Shown here piece by piece: positions 1 through 7,615 of a stretch of DNA of 64,000 bases. The notes beneath the pieces were generated by a model that did no database searches, was not told where the DNA came from, and saw nothing but the letters and a program-made list of their open reading frames with translations. The stretch's first letter is position 1. Each line of letters starts with the position of its first letter. Source of the DNA: Bog-473 sp036489775 (GTDB taxonomy: Bacteria; Actinomycetota; Acidimicrobiia; Acidimicrobiales; RAAP-2); contig DASXFC010000012.1 in NCBI GenBank assembly GCA_036489775.1, forward strand, positions 15,540 through 79,539, in the 5' to 3' direction. Made by a program: the position numbers and the translations under genes.

Positions 1-859
1 CGAAGATGTCGTCGCAGTGAGCTCTGGTCACGCCGGCGAGCGGCAGACTGACGTTCAGCTCGTCCGCCAAGGCCAACGCCGCCTCTAAGTCCTTGCGCGC
101 CAGGGCGGCACCGGACTTCATTGCGCCCACGAGCCCTCGGTCGTCCGACTCGTTGAAGGGTGCTGCCGTGGAGCGGAACATGAGTGTGGTGATCCCGCCG
201 GACTGGGCGTCGCTGGCCCTGACCACCTGAGCCAGCTTGGCCAGCTCGATGCCGGCGGCTTCGGCCAGCAGCTGGCCCTCGTAGGCGGCTAGCCACCCCC
301 CGTACTGCACCAGGTTGCGGGCAAGCTTGGCCGCCAAGCCGGTTCCAAAAGGCCCCATGGTGACGGTCAGTGAGCCAATGGCGTCGAACAGCGGCGCGAG
401 GCCGGAGATCACCTCAGGGTCTCCCCCGCACATACAGACCAGATTTCCAGATGCTGCGGCCGATGGCCCGCCACTCACGCCGCAATCGACGATCGGAACA
501 CCCAGAGCCTCTGCCTCAGCTCCGATAGCGGCCACGCACGCAGTGCTGATCGTGCTCACCACGACAAATGAGGTATTGGGGGCTCCAACGGCAAGTGCGC
601 CCTCGGGTCCCGAGAGCACGGCGTGAACTTGCTCGTCGTTCACCACAGCCACCACTACAACGTCGGCCATCCGTGCCAAATCAGCTGGAGATGCGACGAC
701 CGTGGCGTAGTTCGCGTGTTTGTCGGTCGCCTCAGCCCGGATGTCGTGCACGACGAGCGGAAATCCCGCGGCGTGGAGGTTGGTGGTGATGCCATCGCCG
801 ATGGTGCCAAGCCCGATGACCCCGATCGTTGCCCCTGGCGGGCCAGCTAGCGCGGACAA
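1..859 (-). CDS. 3-hydroxyisobutyrate dehydrogenase-like NAD(P) oxidoreductase, C-terminus cut by window edge
   Basis: About 286 residues are visible and the frame runs off the left edge, so the C-terminus is missing. The chosen start is a TTG at 859, preceded by AAAGGGAG at a good distance; there is no better ATG. The N-terminus has a dinucleotide-binding motif GVIGLG at residues 13-18. A DCGVSGG segment corresponds to the substrate-binding loop of the beta-hydroxyacid dehydrogenase family, and AKLARN carries the expected catalytic lysine. The family oxidises 3-hydroxyacids or reduces semialdehydes and imines in the cytoplasm. The exact substrate cannot be read from sequence. It may be an imine reductase or a glyoxylate/succinic semialdehyde reductase instead. 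Confidence 0.85.
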   Translation of the reverse strand, partial: MSALAGPPGATIGVIGLGTIGDGITTNLHAAGFPLVVHDIRAEATDKHANYATVVASPADLARMADVVVVAVVNDEQVHAVLSGPEGALAVGAPNTSFVVVSTISTACVAAIGAEAEALGVPIVDCGVSGGPSAAASGNLVCMCGGDPEVISGLAPLFDAIGSLTVTMGPFGTGLAAKLARNLVQYGGWLAAYEGQLLAEAAGIELAKLAQVVRASDAQSGGITTLMFRSTAAPFNESDDRGLVGAMKSGAALARKDLEAALALADELNVSLPLAGVTRAHCDDIF

Positions 860-1085
860 TGCACTCCCTTTCCTCGTCGGACATGATGACAACGGCGGCT
901 GGTGCTGCGCACCTCAATCTCGTGTGAACCGCTTCTTCCCGTTTTCCGTCCCACCACAGATCCCTGTCCAGGACCCCTGCATCAGACCAAGCTGCAGTGG
1001 CCCTGGAGCGACCATCCTCAGCGCACTGTGTGAGTGGAAACAGGTAGCAAACACCGGGCCGTTACTCGGCCCCAGAACAGCGAAG

Positions 1086-1105
1086 GGGAGGCCCTGAGGC
1101 CTCCC
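1086..1105 (-). terminator. Hairpin terminator after first collagen-like gene
   Basis: A perfect 8-bp stem (GGGAGGCC paired with GGCCTCCC) with a 4-nt loop lies 33 bases past the stop of the minus-strand gene. The flank is only moderately T-rich, so termination is inferred. A sister hairpin follows the duplicated gene at 2839-2857. Confidence 0.65.
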
Positions 1106-1138
1106 TGTACGCTCGATTGGTTACTGCTGCTCTGCCAG

Positions 1139-2551
1139 CTAGTGGCCGATGCAGTTGTAATAGATGGTGGTGGTTCCGGCCACCTCGCCATCGTTGTACA
1201 GCGTAAAGCTGGTTCCACTGTTGTTAATAACGCTGATCGGATCATCTGCGACCACCGCCTCATTGGCAGTGCAGACATAGCTAGTGGCACTGGTGAATAC
1301 TGCCGAGCCGGTCAGCGTGACTGTCAGGCCGGTCGTACCCTTGGCAAGGGAGGCGGTGAGGCCTTGCACGACGTGCGGTGCCGCGGTCTGCAGTGTACCT
1401 GCGGCGTTGTACACCGACAGGCCCGCACCTTGGGCCCCGGTCGCACCTTGAGTTCCAGTCGCACCCTGGGCTCCAGCCGCACCTTGAGAACCGTTCGCAC
1501 CTTGTGATCCGGTGTGGCCTTGGGCTCCCTGAACGCCGACTCCCTGGGTCCCGGTCGCACCCTGGGTTCCGGTCGCACCTTGAGCTCCAGTCGCACCCTG
1601 GGTTCCGGTCGCACCTTGAGCTCCAGTGGCACCCTGGGCTCCGGTGGCTCCCTGAGCTCCGGTCGCACCTTGGGTCCCGGTCGCACCTTGGGTCCCGGTC
1701 GCACCCTGGGTCCCGGTCGCACCCTGGGCTCCAGTGGCACCCTGGGCTCCGGTGGCACCCTGGGCTCCGGTCGCACCTTGAGACCCGGTGGCACCTTGGA
1801 CTCCAGCTCCGGTCGAACCCTGCGTCCCATTGGCACCTTGAGACCCGGTGGCACCTTGAGACCCGGTGGCACCTTGGACTCCGGCTCCGGTAGCGCCCTG
1901 GGCTCCAGCTAGTCCTTGAGTTCCCTGGACCCCGGCAGATCCTTGAGCTCCAGTGGCTCCCTGGACTCCAGCTGCTCCCTGAGCACCCTGAATACCCTGG
2001 GCTCCGACTGCACCTTGATTACCGGTCGAACCCTGTATCCCGTTGACGCCGGCCGCGCCCTGAGGACCAGCCGGTCCAGTCGCTCCTTGAGTGCCGGGCG
2101 CCGTGTTAGCGACGGGCAATACAGCTCCAGCCACAATGCTCGAGGCAAGGCTGGCGCCGATGGAGTCGATCGATCCAAAGAACGGGGCGTCACCAAAGGC
2201 GAAGACGCCGCCGTCCTTGGCGATGAGCCAGTAGCCCAGACCGTCAGGCGTGGACACGATCCCGATGATCGGCGCGTTGAGCACCAATGCGGTGGTCCCG
2301 CCGTAGTTCTTGGCCGCACCAAAGTTATAGACCGCACCTTGCGCGGTCACCAGCCAGTAGCCGTTGTCGCCCGGCGTCGAAGCCCGAGTCGAGAGCACTG
2401 AGGGGGTGCTCGCAGCCGAGGCCACCCCGCCGGAGATGCCGACGAAGAGCCCAGTGGTGACCGCAGCCCCGGCGGCGAAGCCAGAAACCTTCTTGGACCA
2501 GCCGTTCTGCTTGCTGGACTTGCTCGCCGCCCGGCGTGCTGCTCGGTTCAT
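1139..2551 (-). CDS. Secreted collagen-like repeat protein, copy 1
   Basis: This encodes 470 residues from the ATG at 2551, which has AAAGGG about 8 bases upstream; a GTG three codons earlier overlaps that site and is less likely. A long basic n-region and hydrophobic segment (residues 20-47) end in ASAA, so this is an export signal. Two GYWL..G..F.FG modules follow (starting at about residues 64 and 106). A collagen-like Gly-X-Y shaft covers about residues 153-375 and is dominated by GATGAQ/GATGTQ triplets with almost no proline. A unique C-terminal head of about 95 residues has two cysteines. By analogy with bacterial collagen-like proteins it is probably a trimeric surface fibre; the ligand is unknown. 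The first 150 residues nearly match those of the gene ending at 2925. Confidence 0.88.
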   Translation of the reverse strand: MNRAARRAASKSSKQNGWSKKVSGFAAGAAVTTGLFVGISGGVASAASTPSVLSTRASTPGDNGYWLVTAQGAVYNFGAAKNYGGTTALVLNAPIIGIVSTPDGLGYWLIAKDGGVFAFGDAPFFGSIDSIGASLASSIVAGAVLPVANTAPGTQGATGPAGPQGAAGVNGIQGSTGNQGAVGAQGIQGAQGAAGVQGATGAQGSAGVQGTQGLAGAQGATGAGVQGATGSQGATGSQGANGTQGSTGAGVQGATGSQGATGAQGATGAQGATGAQGATGTQGATGTQGATGTQGATGAQGATGAQGATGAQGATGTQGATGAQGATGTQGATGTQGVGVQGAQGHTGSQGANGSQGAAGAQGATGTQGATGAQGAGLSVYNAAGTLQTAAPHVVQGLTASLAKGTTGLTVTLTGSAVFTSATSYVCTANEAVVADDPISVINNSGTSFTLYNDGEVAGTTTIYYNCIGH

Positions 2552-2563
2552 GGAGACCACCCT

Positions 2564-2620
2564 TTACACCTCATGCGTCGCCACGCGGCGGTGCGACATG
2601 AACTTACATCAAATCCTCCT
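2564..2620 (-). promoter_or_regulatory. Leader with start-stop codon pair and 11-codon upstream ORF
   Basis: On the minus strand an AGGAGG (2620-2615) is followed after 5 bases by ATG-TAA (2609-2604). A second ATG (2599) then opens an 11-codon frame that ends with TAA at 2566-2564, 12 bases before the collagen-like gene's ATG. A minimal ORF behind a strong ribosome site could act as translational control, but nothing proves it. The paralogue's leader lacks the AGGAGG-ATG-TAA. Confidence 0.3.
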
Positions 2621-2838
2621 GGATAGCACCGAATTTCTCGACCGATCCGAAAAATGAGCCATTCGGCCCACCCGATGCTGGAACAAGAAATAGGGGACCT
2701 GCACTGGGGTGATGGAACTCCCGGCCGCGATCCCAGACCCGGGGACATCGCGCAACCCCAACTTGGATCGCTTGCTGGTGGATCCGGAAGCCGAAGCCTT
2801 ACGAGGAGCAAGAAATCCTCGGCCGTCGGGGTCGCGCA

Positions 2839-2857
2839 AGGAGGCCCGGAGCCTCCT
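2839..2857 (-). terminator. Hairpin terminator after second collagen-like gene
   Basis: A 7-bp stem (AGGAGGC paired with GCCTCCT) with a 5-nt loop lies about 68 bases beyond the stop at 2925. Its stem sequence is close to the 1086-1105 hairpin, so the terminator was probably duplicated with the gene. No strong T-run follows. Confidence 0.55.
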
Positions 2858-2924
2858 CTCATGCTTCAGAGTGTGGGGCGCTCTGGTCGTCCCCGACGTC
2901 TGTCCTACTCCACGCCGGAGAGGC

Positions 2925-4697
2925 TCATGGTCCAAGCGTCCACGTGACCACACCGGTGCTCAGGCTGCTGGAATTCTGGGTTACCACCAGATCGACGGTG
3001 TCGCCCGGAGCAATGCCGAGGCCGGTCTCGGCGAAATGCTGGACTCCGGATTGCGTGATGACGGTGTACGTGATGGCGCTTCCGACGTTGGTTCCGTTCA
3101 CCTGGAACTGCATGGTTACGGTCCTGGTGCCGCTGAATCCGGCCTCGCTGTTCAAGTCCACGTAAAGGGTGCCAGTCGACAGGGCGAAGTCGGCAATTTG
3201 CTCGGCCTTGACCTGGGTAGTGCTCACGTTTGAATCGCCCACGTACTGAGCGCTCGCGGTGGCGGCAAGACCCGCTCCACCCGAATCGCCCGAGATCACA
3301 GACACCGACGAACCCTGGGCGCCCTGGGCTCCCTGCGCGCCGGTGGCACCCTGCGCTCCCTGCGTCCCTACGCCACCCTGGGTCCCGGTAGCTCCCTTGT
3401 CTCCCTGAACACCCTGGGCGCCGGTGGCACCCTGCGCTCCCTGCGCTCCCTGCGTCCCTACGCCACCCTGGGTCCCGGTAGCTCCCTTGTCTCCCTGAAT
3501 ACCCTGGGCTCCCTGCGCCCCTGTCGCACCTTGGGCGCCGGTGGCACCCTGCGCTCCCTGCGTCCCGGTGGCACCCTGGGTCCCGGTAGATCCCTGCGCG
3601 CCAGTCGAACCTTGAGTCCCGGTCGCTCCCTGCGCCCCTGTCGCACCTTGGGCGCCGGTGGCACCCTGCGCTCCCTGAGTCCCGGTGGCACCTTGGGTCC
3701 CCGTAGATCCCTGCGCGCCAGTCGAACCTTGAGTCCCGGTGGCACCTTGAGTTCCGGTGGAGCCTTGGGTCCCGGTCGCACCTTGAGTTCCTGTCGCACC
3801 TTGGGCGCCGGTGGCACCCTGCGCTCCCTGAGTCCCGGTGGCACCTTGAGTTCCGGTGGAGCCTTGGGTCCCCGTAGATCCCTGCGCGCCAGTCGAACCT
3901 TGAGTCCCGGTCGCACCCTGCGCACCAGTGGCACCCTGGGCTCCGGTCGCACCCTGCGCACCAGTGGCACCCTGGGCTCCGGTCGCGCCTTGGGTCCCGG
4001 TCGAGCCGTTGGCTCCTTGGGTCCCGGTGGCACCTTGAGTTCCAGCGGCACCTTGAGTTCCGGTCGCACCTTGGGTCCCGGTCGCACCGTTGGCGCCTTG
4101 GACTCCAGCAGGACCTTGGATTCCGGCAACACCTTGGGCGCCGACTGCGCCCTGAGCACCGGGGCCGCCGTTGGCACCCTGATTCCCATTGGGCCCTTGG
4201 GCTCCCGCGAGTCCGGTTGGTCCAGTCGCTCCTTGAGTGCCGGGCGCCGTGTTGGCGACGGGCAATACAGCCCCGGCCACAATGCTCGAGGCGAGGCTGG
4301 CGCCGATGGAGTCGATCGATCCAAAGAACGGCGCGTCACCAAAGGCGAAGACGCCGCCGTCCTTGGCGATGAGCCAGTAGCCCAGACCATCAGGCGTGGA
4401 CACGATCCCGATGATCGGCGCGTTGAGCACCAATGCGGTGGTCCCGCCGTAGTTCTTGGCCGCACCAAAGTTATAGACCGCACCTTGCGCGGTCACCAGC
4501 CAGTAGCCGTTGCCGCCCGGCGTCGAAGCCCGAGTCGAGAGCACTGAGGGGGTGCTCGCAGCCGAGGCCACCCCACCGGAGATGCCGACGAAGAGCCCAG
4601 TGGTCACCGCAGCCCCGGCGGCGAAGCCAGAAACCTTCTTGGACCAGCCGTTCTGCTTGCTGGACTTGCTCGCCGCCCGGCGTGCTGCTCGGTTCAT
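2925..4697 (-). CDS. Secreted collagen-like repeat protein, copy 2
   Basis: This encodes 590 residues from the ATG at 4697, with the same AAAGGG-containing leader as copy 1. The signal peptide and both GYWL modules are almost identical to copy 1. The Gly-X-Y shaft is longer (about residues 153-462) and contains higher-order repeats, including GDKGATGTQGGVGTQ twice near its end. The C-terminal head (about 128 residues) is unrelated to copy 1: it is rich in Ser, Thr and Val, lacks cysteine and looks like a beta-sandwich. Shared stalk with exchanged head suggests diversification of what the fibre binds. Extracellular location is inferred from the signal peptide. Confidence 0.88.
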   Translation of the reverse strand: MNRAARRAASKSSKQNGWSKKVSGFAAGAAVTTGLFVGISGGVASAASTPSVLSTRASTPGGNGYWLVTAQGAVYNFGAAKNYGGTTALVLNAPIIGIVSTPDGLGYWLIAKDGGVFAFGDAPFFGSIDSIGASLASSIVAGAVLPVANTAPGTQGATGPTGLAGAQGPNGNQGANGGPGAQGAVGAQGVAGIQGPAGVQGANGATGTQGATGTQGAAGTQGATGTQGANGSTGTQGATGAQGATGAQGATGAQGATGAQGATGTQGSTGAQGSTGTQGSTGTQGATGTQGAQGATGAQGATGTQGATGTQGSTGTQGATGTQGSTGAQGSTGTQGATGTQGAQGATGAQGATGAQGATGTQGSTGAQGSTGTQGATGTQGAQGATGAQGATGAQGAQGIQGDKGATGTQGGVGTQGAQGAQGATGAQGVQGDKGATGTQGGVGTQGAQGATGAQGAQGAQGSSVSVISGDSGGAGLAATASAQYVGDSNVSTTQVKAEQIADFALSTGTLYVDLNSEAGFSGTRTVTMQFQVNGTNVGSAITYTVITQSGVQHFAETGLGIAPGDTVDLVVTQNSSSLSTGVVTWTLGP

Positions 4698-4991
4698 GGT
4701 GACCACCCTTTACACCTCATGCGTCGCCACGCGGCTGAGCAGACAAGAAGATACAGCCAAATCTCAGCAAATAGCACCGAATTTCTCGACCGATTCGAAA
4801 ATGAGCCATTCGGCCCACCCGATGCTGGAACAAGAATTACGGAGACCTGCACTGGGGTGATGGAACTCCCGGCGCAATCCCAGGCCCGGGAACCTTGCGC
4901 AACCTCCACTTGGACTCGCCTGCTGGTGGATACTAAAACCCGCGCAGGCCTGACCAGGGCAGTCGCCCCAACCCTTTATCTCTGGAGTCCA

Positions 4992-6305
4992 ATGGAGAGC
5001 GCCGACGAAACGGACGCCGAACACGATCCCCCGGAGACTCTTGGTCGTGTCCCCAGGGTCTCTGTCTTCACGCCGAGCCACCGGCCGCGGTACCTCGACA
5101 AGTGCCTGGCATCGCTTTTGGCGCAGACATTCAGCGACTGGGAGTGGATCGTGGTGCTGAACCAAGGGGCGCGCTGGTCACCCAAGAAAGACGACCCCCG
5201 GATCCGAGTGATCAAGCGAGACGAGGTACGGGGTGTTGGAGCGTCCAAGCGATTTGCCTGTTCTCAAGCTCGCGGGGAGCTCATGGTCGAGTTCGACCAC
5301 GATGACGAGCTCTCGTCGGATGCGCTCGCCGAGGTCGTCCTAGCGTTTGACGAGAATCCTGACGCCGGATTTGTCTACAGCCATTGGGCATCGATCACGG
5401 CGGACGGCTCTCGAGACGATCGTCGCTTCAACCAGGACAACGGGTGGGAATACCGAGACGTTGAGATCGACGGTCGAACGGTCATGCAGTGCGACAGCAT
5501 GGAACCGTATCCACACAACGTGAGCTACATCTGGTTTGCCCCCAATCACGTGCGGGCGTTTCGACGAACGACGTACGAAGAGATCGGGGGATATGACGAG
5601 AGTCGGGACATCCTCGATGACCTCGATCTGATCTGTCGTCTCTACGAGGTCACCGATTTCCACCTGATCGACAAGTGCCTCTACCTCCAGCGGATGCATG
5701 AGGGCAATACACAGACCGTGCCGGAGCTAAATGCCCGGATTCAACAAGAGACGGTGTTGCTCTACGACCGCTATGTCCAACCCAACGCATTGGCCTGGGC
5801 GAAACGGCGCGGCCTGTTGGCACTCGACATGGGGGCGGCACACAATAAGCAGGCCGGGTATCTCGGAGTGGATCAGTATGAGGGCCCAGGCGTCGACATC
5901 GTCGGTGATGTCAGCGCCGGCATTGACCTACCGGACTCAAGCGTTGGTGTGATTCGCGCCGTCGACTTCCTGGAACACATACCCGACAAAATCGCCATCT
6001 TCAATGAGTTGTACCGGTTGCTAGCTCACGGCGGGATGCTGTTGTCCTTGACGCCAAGCACTGACGGTCGGGGCGCCTTTCAGGACCCCACTCATGTGGC
6101 CTATTACAACGAGAACAGTTTCTGGTACTTCGTCAACAAGGAGTACGCGAAGTTCGTGCCGCAGATCACTTGCCGATTTCAATCAAGCCGGCTGGTGACC
6201 TATTTCCCCAACGAATGGCACCAGCAGAACAACATCAGCTACGTCTGCGCCAACTTGATCGCCATCAAGGAGGGTCCTCGACAAGGCGGGCTCCTCTTTA
6301 TCTAA
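4992..6305 (+). CDS. GT2 glycosyltransferase fused to a SAM-methyltransferase-like domain
   Basis: This encodes 437 residues from the ATG at 4992, preceded by CTGGAG. An upstream in-frame ATG at 4719 is unlikely because it lies in the duplicated promoter block of the opposite-strand gene. Residues 17 to about 240 form a GT-A domain: VSVFTPSHRP, then FDHDDE (the DXD metal site), then GGYDE..DILDDLD. Residues about 265-420 look like a class I methyltransferase half: LDMGAA..K.GYLGVD, then VIRAVDFLEHIPD and a Pro-Thr-His-Val segment typical of SAM-dependent methylases in glycan clusters. It may add and methylate a sugar on a surface glycan, perhaps on the neighbouring collagen-like protein, but that link is only positional. 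Confidence 0.8.
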   Translation: MESADETDAEHDPPETLGRVPRVSVFTPSHRPRYLDKCLASLLAQTFSDWEWIVVLNQGARWSPKKDDPRIRVIKRDEVRGVGASKRFACSQARGELMVEFDHDDELSSDALAEVVLAFDENPDAGFVYSHWASITADGSRDDRRFNQDNGWEYRDVEIDGRTVMQCDSMEPYPHNVSYIWFAPNHVRAFRRTTYEEIGGYDESRDILDDLDLICRLYEVTDFHLIDKCLYLQRMHEGNTQTVPELNARIQQETVLLYDRYVQPNALAWAKRRGLLALDMGAAHNKQAGYLGVDQYEGPGVDIVGDVSAGIDLPDSSVGVIRAVDFLEHIPDKIAIFNELYRLLAHGGMLLSLTPSTDGRGAFQDPTHVAYYNENSFWYFVNKEYAKFVPQITCRFQSSRLVTYFPNEWHQQNNISYVCANLIAIKEGPRQGGLLFI

Positions 6306-6874
6306 GGAGTCACCCCCGCCGGTAGCTTCTTCGCCAGACTTGGAGCCATTTGGATGGCCTGAGCCAAATACGTTTGTCCCTCAGGCTTTTGCCCCATTGC
6401 ATAAAGCAGGAGGCCCAGGTTGTAAATGGCGTTGACATCGCTGGGTTGGATGGTGATGACCTGGCGATAGAGGGAAATGGCATCGAGCGGGTCGCTCGTG
6501 GTCTCTTCGATGGCCAGGTTGTACTTGGGCCCGACGTAGAACGCATCGAGCTTGATGGCACTCTGGTAGTCGGCTTCGGCGGCAGGCACGTCATTTTGGT
6601 CCTGTTCAATCACGCCCAGGTCGAAGTCGGCGATCTGGTCCTCCTTGTGTGTATTGGTCGGGTCAAGCTTGAGTACCGCATGGAAGTCAGAACCAGCGCC
6701 TTGAGTATTTCCATCCTTCAAGGCGGCCACCCCAGCGTTGAGGAGCTGGCTGGTCGACTCAGACGAAGCTTGATTGACGGACGGGCTCGAGCATGCAGAA
6801 GCAACGATTCCGGCCACGAGCAGCGCCCCGAGCAGCGCCCCGAACCTTCTCAGCAATCTTGGACTAGCGCCCAT
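6302..6874 (-). CDS. TPR-repeat lipoprotein A
   Basis: This encodes 190 residues. The N-terminus has a basic start, a hydrophobic stretch and a lipobox ending ASAC at about residue 28, so the protein is probably lipid-anchored outside the membrane. At least three tetratricopeptide-like repeats follow (LNAGVAALKDGN, FDLGVIEQDQND, YNLGLLLYAMGQ), a scaffold for protein contacts. Its stop overlaps the stop of the converging glycosyltransferase gene by 4 bases. A paralogue is transcribed divergently from 7002. No enzymatic motif was seen. Confidence 0.8.
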   Translation of the reverse strand: MGASPRLLRRFGALLGALLVAGIVASACSSPSVNQASSESTSQLLNAGVAALKDGNTQGAGSDFHAVLKLDPTNTHKEDQIADFDLGVIEQDQNDVPAAEADYQSAIKLDAFYVGPKYNLAIEETTSDPLDAISLYRQVITIQPSDVNAIYNLGLLLYAMGQKPEGQTYLAQAIQMAPSLAKKLPAGVTP

Positions 6875-7001
6875 TCATTCGGTTCCCATCTCTCGCTGGC
6901 TCTTTCAAGAGCCACAAGTTATCGCCACGCTGGATGGAGTAAGGGGTGACCTGCGGTGGCGTCTACCGGTACCCTTTGGCGTGTCGTCGAGAAGGTGTGC
7001 G

Positions 7002-7577
7002 GTGGAAGACCTGACATTGCTGATGAAGTCGCGTACTCGGCGCCGTACCATCCTGGGCGCCACGGCGGTGGTCGCCCTGAGCCTTGCTCTGTCGTCGTGT
7101 GGCGGAGGCTCGCCGCCATCCTCTTCCTCTAGTGCCAGCTCGACCCTGACCAATGCCATCGACCAGCTGAACCAGGGGAACGATGCCGTTGCGGTCGCCG
7201 ACTTCCTGGCGGTCATCAAGAAGGAGCCTTCCAATCACATCGCCTGGTACAACCTGGGCGTGATCGCCGAGAAGGCGGGCCAGGACACCCAGGCCGTGCG
7301 TGACTATGTGGCCTCGATCGCCGGTGACGCCACCTACGTGCCAGCCCTCTACAACCTCGCCATCCTGGAGACGCCCGCGCATCCAACGACGGCCGAGACG
7401 CTCTACCAGAGGGTGATCAATGCACAGCCAGGCGACGCCGCGGCCCATCTCAACCTGGGCTTCCTGCTCGAATCCCTCGGTGAGCGCATGGCGGGACAAG
7501 AGCAACTGGCCCGGGCCGTCGAACTAGAACCCACTCTGAACACTCGGGTGCCGAGCAGCGCAGAATCCGGAGGATGA
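7002..7577 (+). CDS. TPR-repeat lipoprotein B
   Basis: This encodes 191 residues from a GTG at 7002, chosen because GAGAAGG lies 6 bases upstream; the ATG at 7023 is the alternative. A basic n-region, a hydrophobic core and the lipobox LSSC near residue 33 mark a lipoprotein, followed by a Ser-rich linker. Three TPR units are visible (IDQLNQGNDAVAVADF, WYNLGVIAEKAGQ, HLNLGFLLESLGE). The domain plan matches the divergent gene at 6302-6874, so the pair probably arose by inverted duplication. The MFS gene starts 38 bases downstream and may be co-transcribed. Confidence 0.8.
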   Translation: MEDLTLLMKSRTRRRTILGATAVVALSLALSSCGGGSPPSSSSSASSTLTNAIDQLNQGNDAVAVADFLAVIKKEPSNHIAWYNLGVIAEKAGQDTQAVRDYVASIAGDATYVPALYNLAILETPAHPTTAETLYQRVINAQPGDAAAHLNLGFLLESLGERMAGQEQLARAVELEPTLNTRVPSSAESGG

Positions 7578-7615
7578 GACCGCTGAGCAGGGTATAACGA
7601 CATGGTGATCACGAA

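Larger units (their letters stand above)
2552..2924. other. Intergenic region between duplicated collagen-like genes
   Basis: This stretch holds the leader of copy 1, then about 170 bases that recur upstream of copy 2 at 4776-4930 (for example ATGAGCCATTCGGCCCACCC at about 2653 and 4799), then the hairpin that ends copy 2. No convincing gene was seen. The conserved block probably carries the minus-strand promoter, but no clear -35/-10 pair is visible. Confidence 0.6.
1086..4940. repeat. Segmental tandem duplication (two collagen-gene units)
   Basis: Unit A (about 1086-2800) and unit B (about 2839-4940) each contain, in the same order, a GGAGGC hairpin, a collagen-like gene and a conserved upstream block. 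The 5' coding ends align at an offset of 2146 bases and the hairpins at about 1753, the difference being shaft length. The C-terminal head regions do not align. Unit ends are approximate. Confidence 0.8.

Noticed and set aside
1324..2401. Several long open frames on both strands across the first collagen-like gene
   Set aside because: They are shadow frames created by the GC-rich Gly-X-Y repeat; their Pro-Arg or Leu-Gly-Ser repeats have no start signal, and the minus-strand frame carries a signal peptide and terminator.
3458..4547. 338- and 341-codon frames overlapping the second collagen-like gene
   Set aside because: Same repeat-driven shadows as in copy 1, with no ribosome site or domain.
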